Assembly: GCA_948144175.1 (NCBI GenBank)
Contig: CANXME010000542.1
Span: 1,054,001-1,118,000, forward strand
DNA from: Closterium sp. NIES-65
Taxonomy: Eukaryota > Streptophyta > Zygnematophyceae > Desmidiales > Closteriaceae
Reading direction: 5' to 3'
DNA length: 64,000 bases
The notes below the pieces were generated by a model. It searched no databases. It had not been told where the DNA came from and saw only the letters and a list, made by a program, of their open reading frames with translations. This document shows positions 63,926-64,000 of this stretch, piece by piece; position 1 is the stretch's first letter, and each line of letters starts with the position of its first letter. A program made the position numbers and the translations under genes.

Positions 63926-64000
63926 CTTGCCCCCCTTGCTCCTGCCGCTGCGGCGCCTCCCACTAGGAGCAGACGCAGCGCCGACCGACTCGGTGCCAAC

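Larger units (their letters stand above)
58387..64000 (-). mobile_element. E11: family S Copia, 3' part, continuing beyond the window
   Basis: From left to right on the plus strand: 3' LTR (58,387-58,515), 3' UTR (58,516-58,790), RNase H (about 58,800-59,570), RT (about 59,570-60,360), linker with codon repeats (60,600-61,750), integrase (61,160-62,800), protease (about 63,150-63,250) and gag with zinc knuckle and Gly-rich tract (about 63,400-64,000). The 5' LTR lies outside, so neither age nor target duplication can be read. It is broken in several places. Protein blocks such as YFLLVVDDYSRYTIVFPLRR and RSFFHDCTTLS confirm family S. Confidence 0.92.

Overview
The window looks like nuclear DNA of a green plant or alga. 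It has GC-rich, repeat-packed intergenic DNA, plant-type Ty1/Copia elements primed by initiator-Met tRNA, intron-bearing host exons with GT..AG borders, and no bacterial operon structure. The Copia proteins remind me of streptophyte algae such as Closterium. That is recollection, not something shown here. Nearly everything between 5 and 54 kb and from 58 kb on is mobile-element DNA. Host-like coding sequence is limited to about 3.7-4.6 kb and 54.3-57.3 kb.

Layout. 0-3.7 kb holds minisatellites with periods 19, 14 and 22 bp, followed by host-like exons with a UBX-like segment (3.74-4.64 kb). 5.3-7.1 kb is a minus-strand Copia remnant (E1). 7.4-12.6 kb is a minus-strand Copia of another lineage (E2). 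13.2-14.7 kb is a decayed DDE DNA transposon. A LINE with RT and an RLE-like C-terminus starts near 15.05 kb, is interrupted at 17,818 by Copia E3 (17,819-32,057, 131-bp LTRs) and resumes at 32,058. E3 itself holds E4 (20,782-26,706, 1-kb LTRs) and a 1-kb GTCGAC-rich insert.

From 33.4 to 54.2 kb lies a minus-strand Copia (E5) used as a landing site. Inside it are E6 (33,635-35,307, non-autonomous, identical 124-bp LTRs), E7 (36,014-50,782), E8 nested inside E7 (40,475-48,002, LTRs differing at 1 of 130 sites), a solo LTR (51,460-51,581) and an inverted gag fragment (about 53,087-53,735). Exact 5-bp target duplications flank E4, E6, E7, E8 and the solo LTR, and E3 has a 4-of-5 match, so the order of insertion can be read. 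54.2-58.1 kb is an AT-richer host island: a decayed minus-strand gene, a plus-strand multi-exon gene ending at 56,722 and a convergent minus-strand gene ending at 56,741 that encodes a membrane-anchored C-terminus. From 58.1 kb to the end are a fragment of a third Copia lineage and another short-LTR Copia (E11) that leaves the window.

Most elements belong to one Copia family ('family S' here). Its marks are LTRs of only about 112-131 bp, a T-run and GC-rich repeats between PBS and gag, a Gly-rich gag with an unusual long-loop zinc knuckle, a Gly-Ala-Glu-Pro repeat linker after integrase, and a conserved block just before the 3' LTR. All assignments are from reading the sequence; no database search was run.
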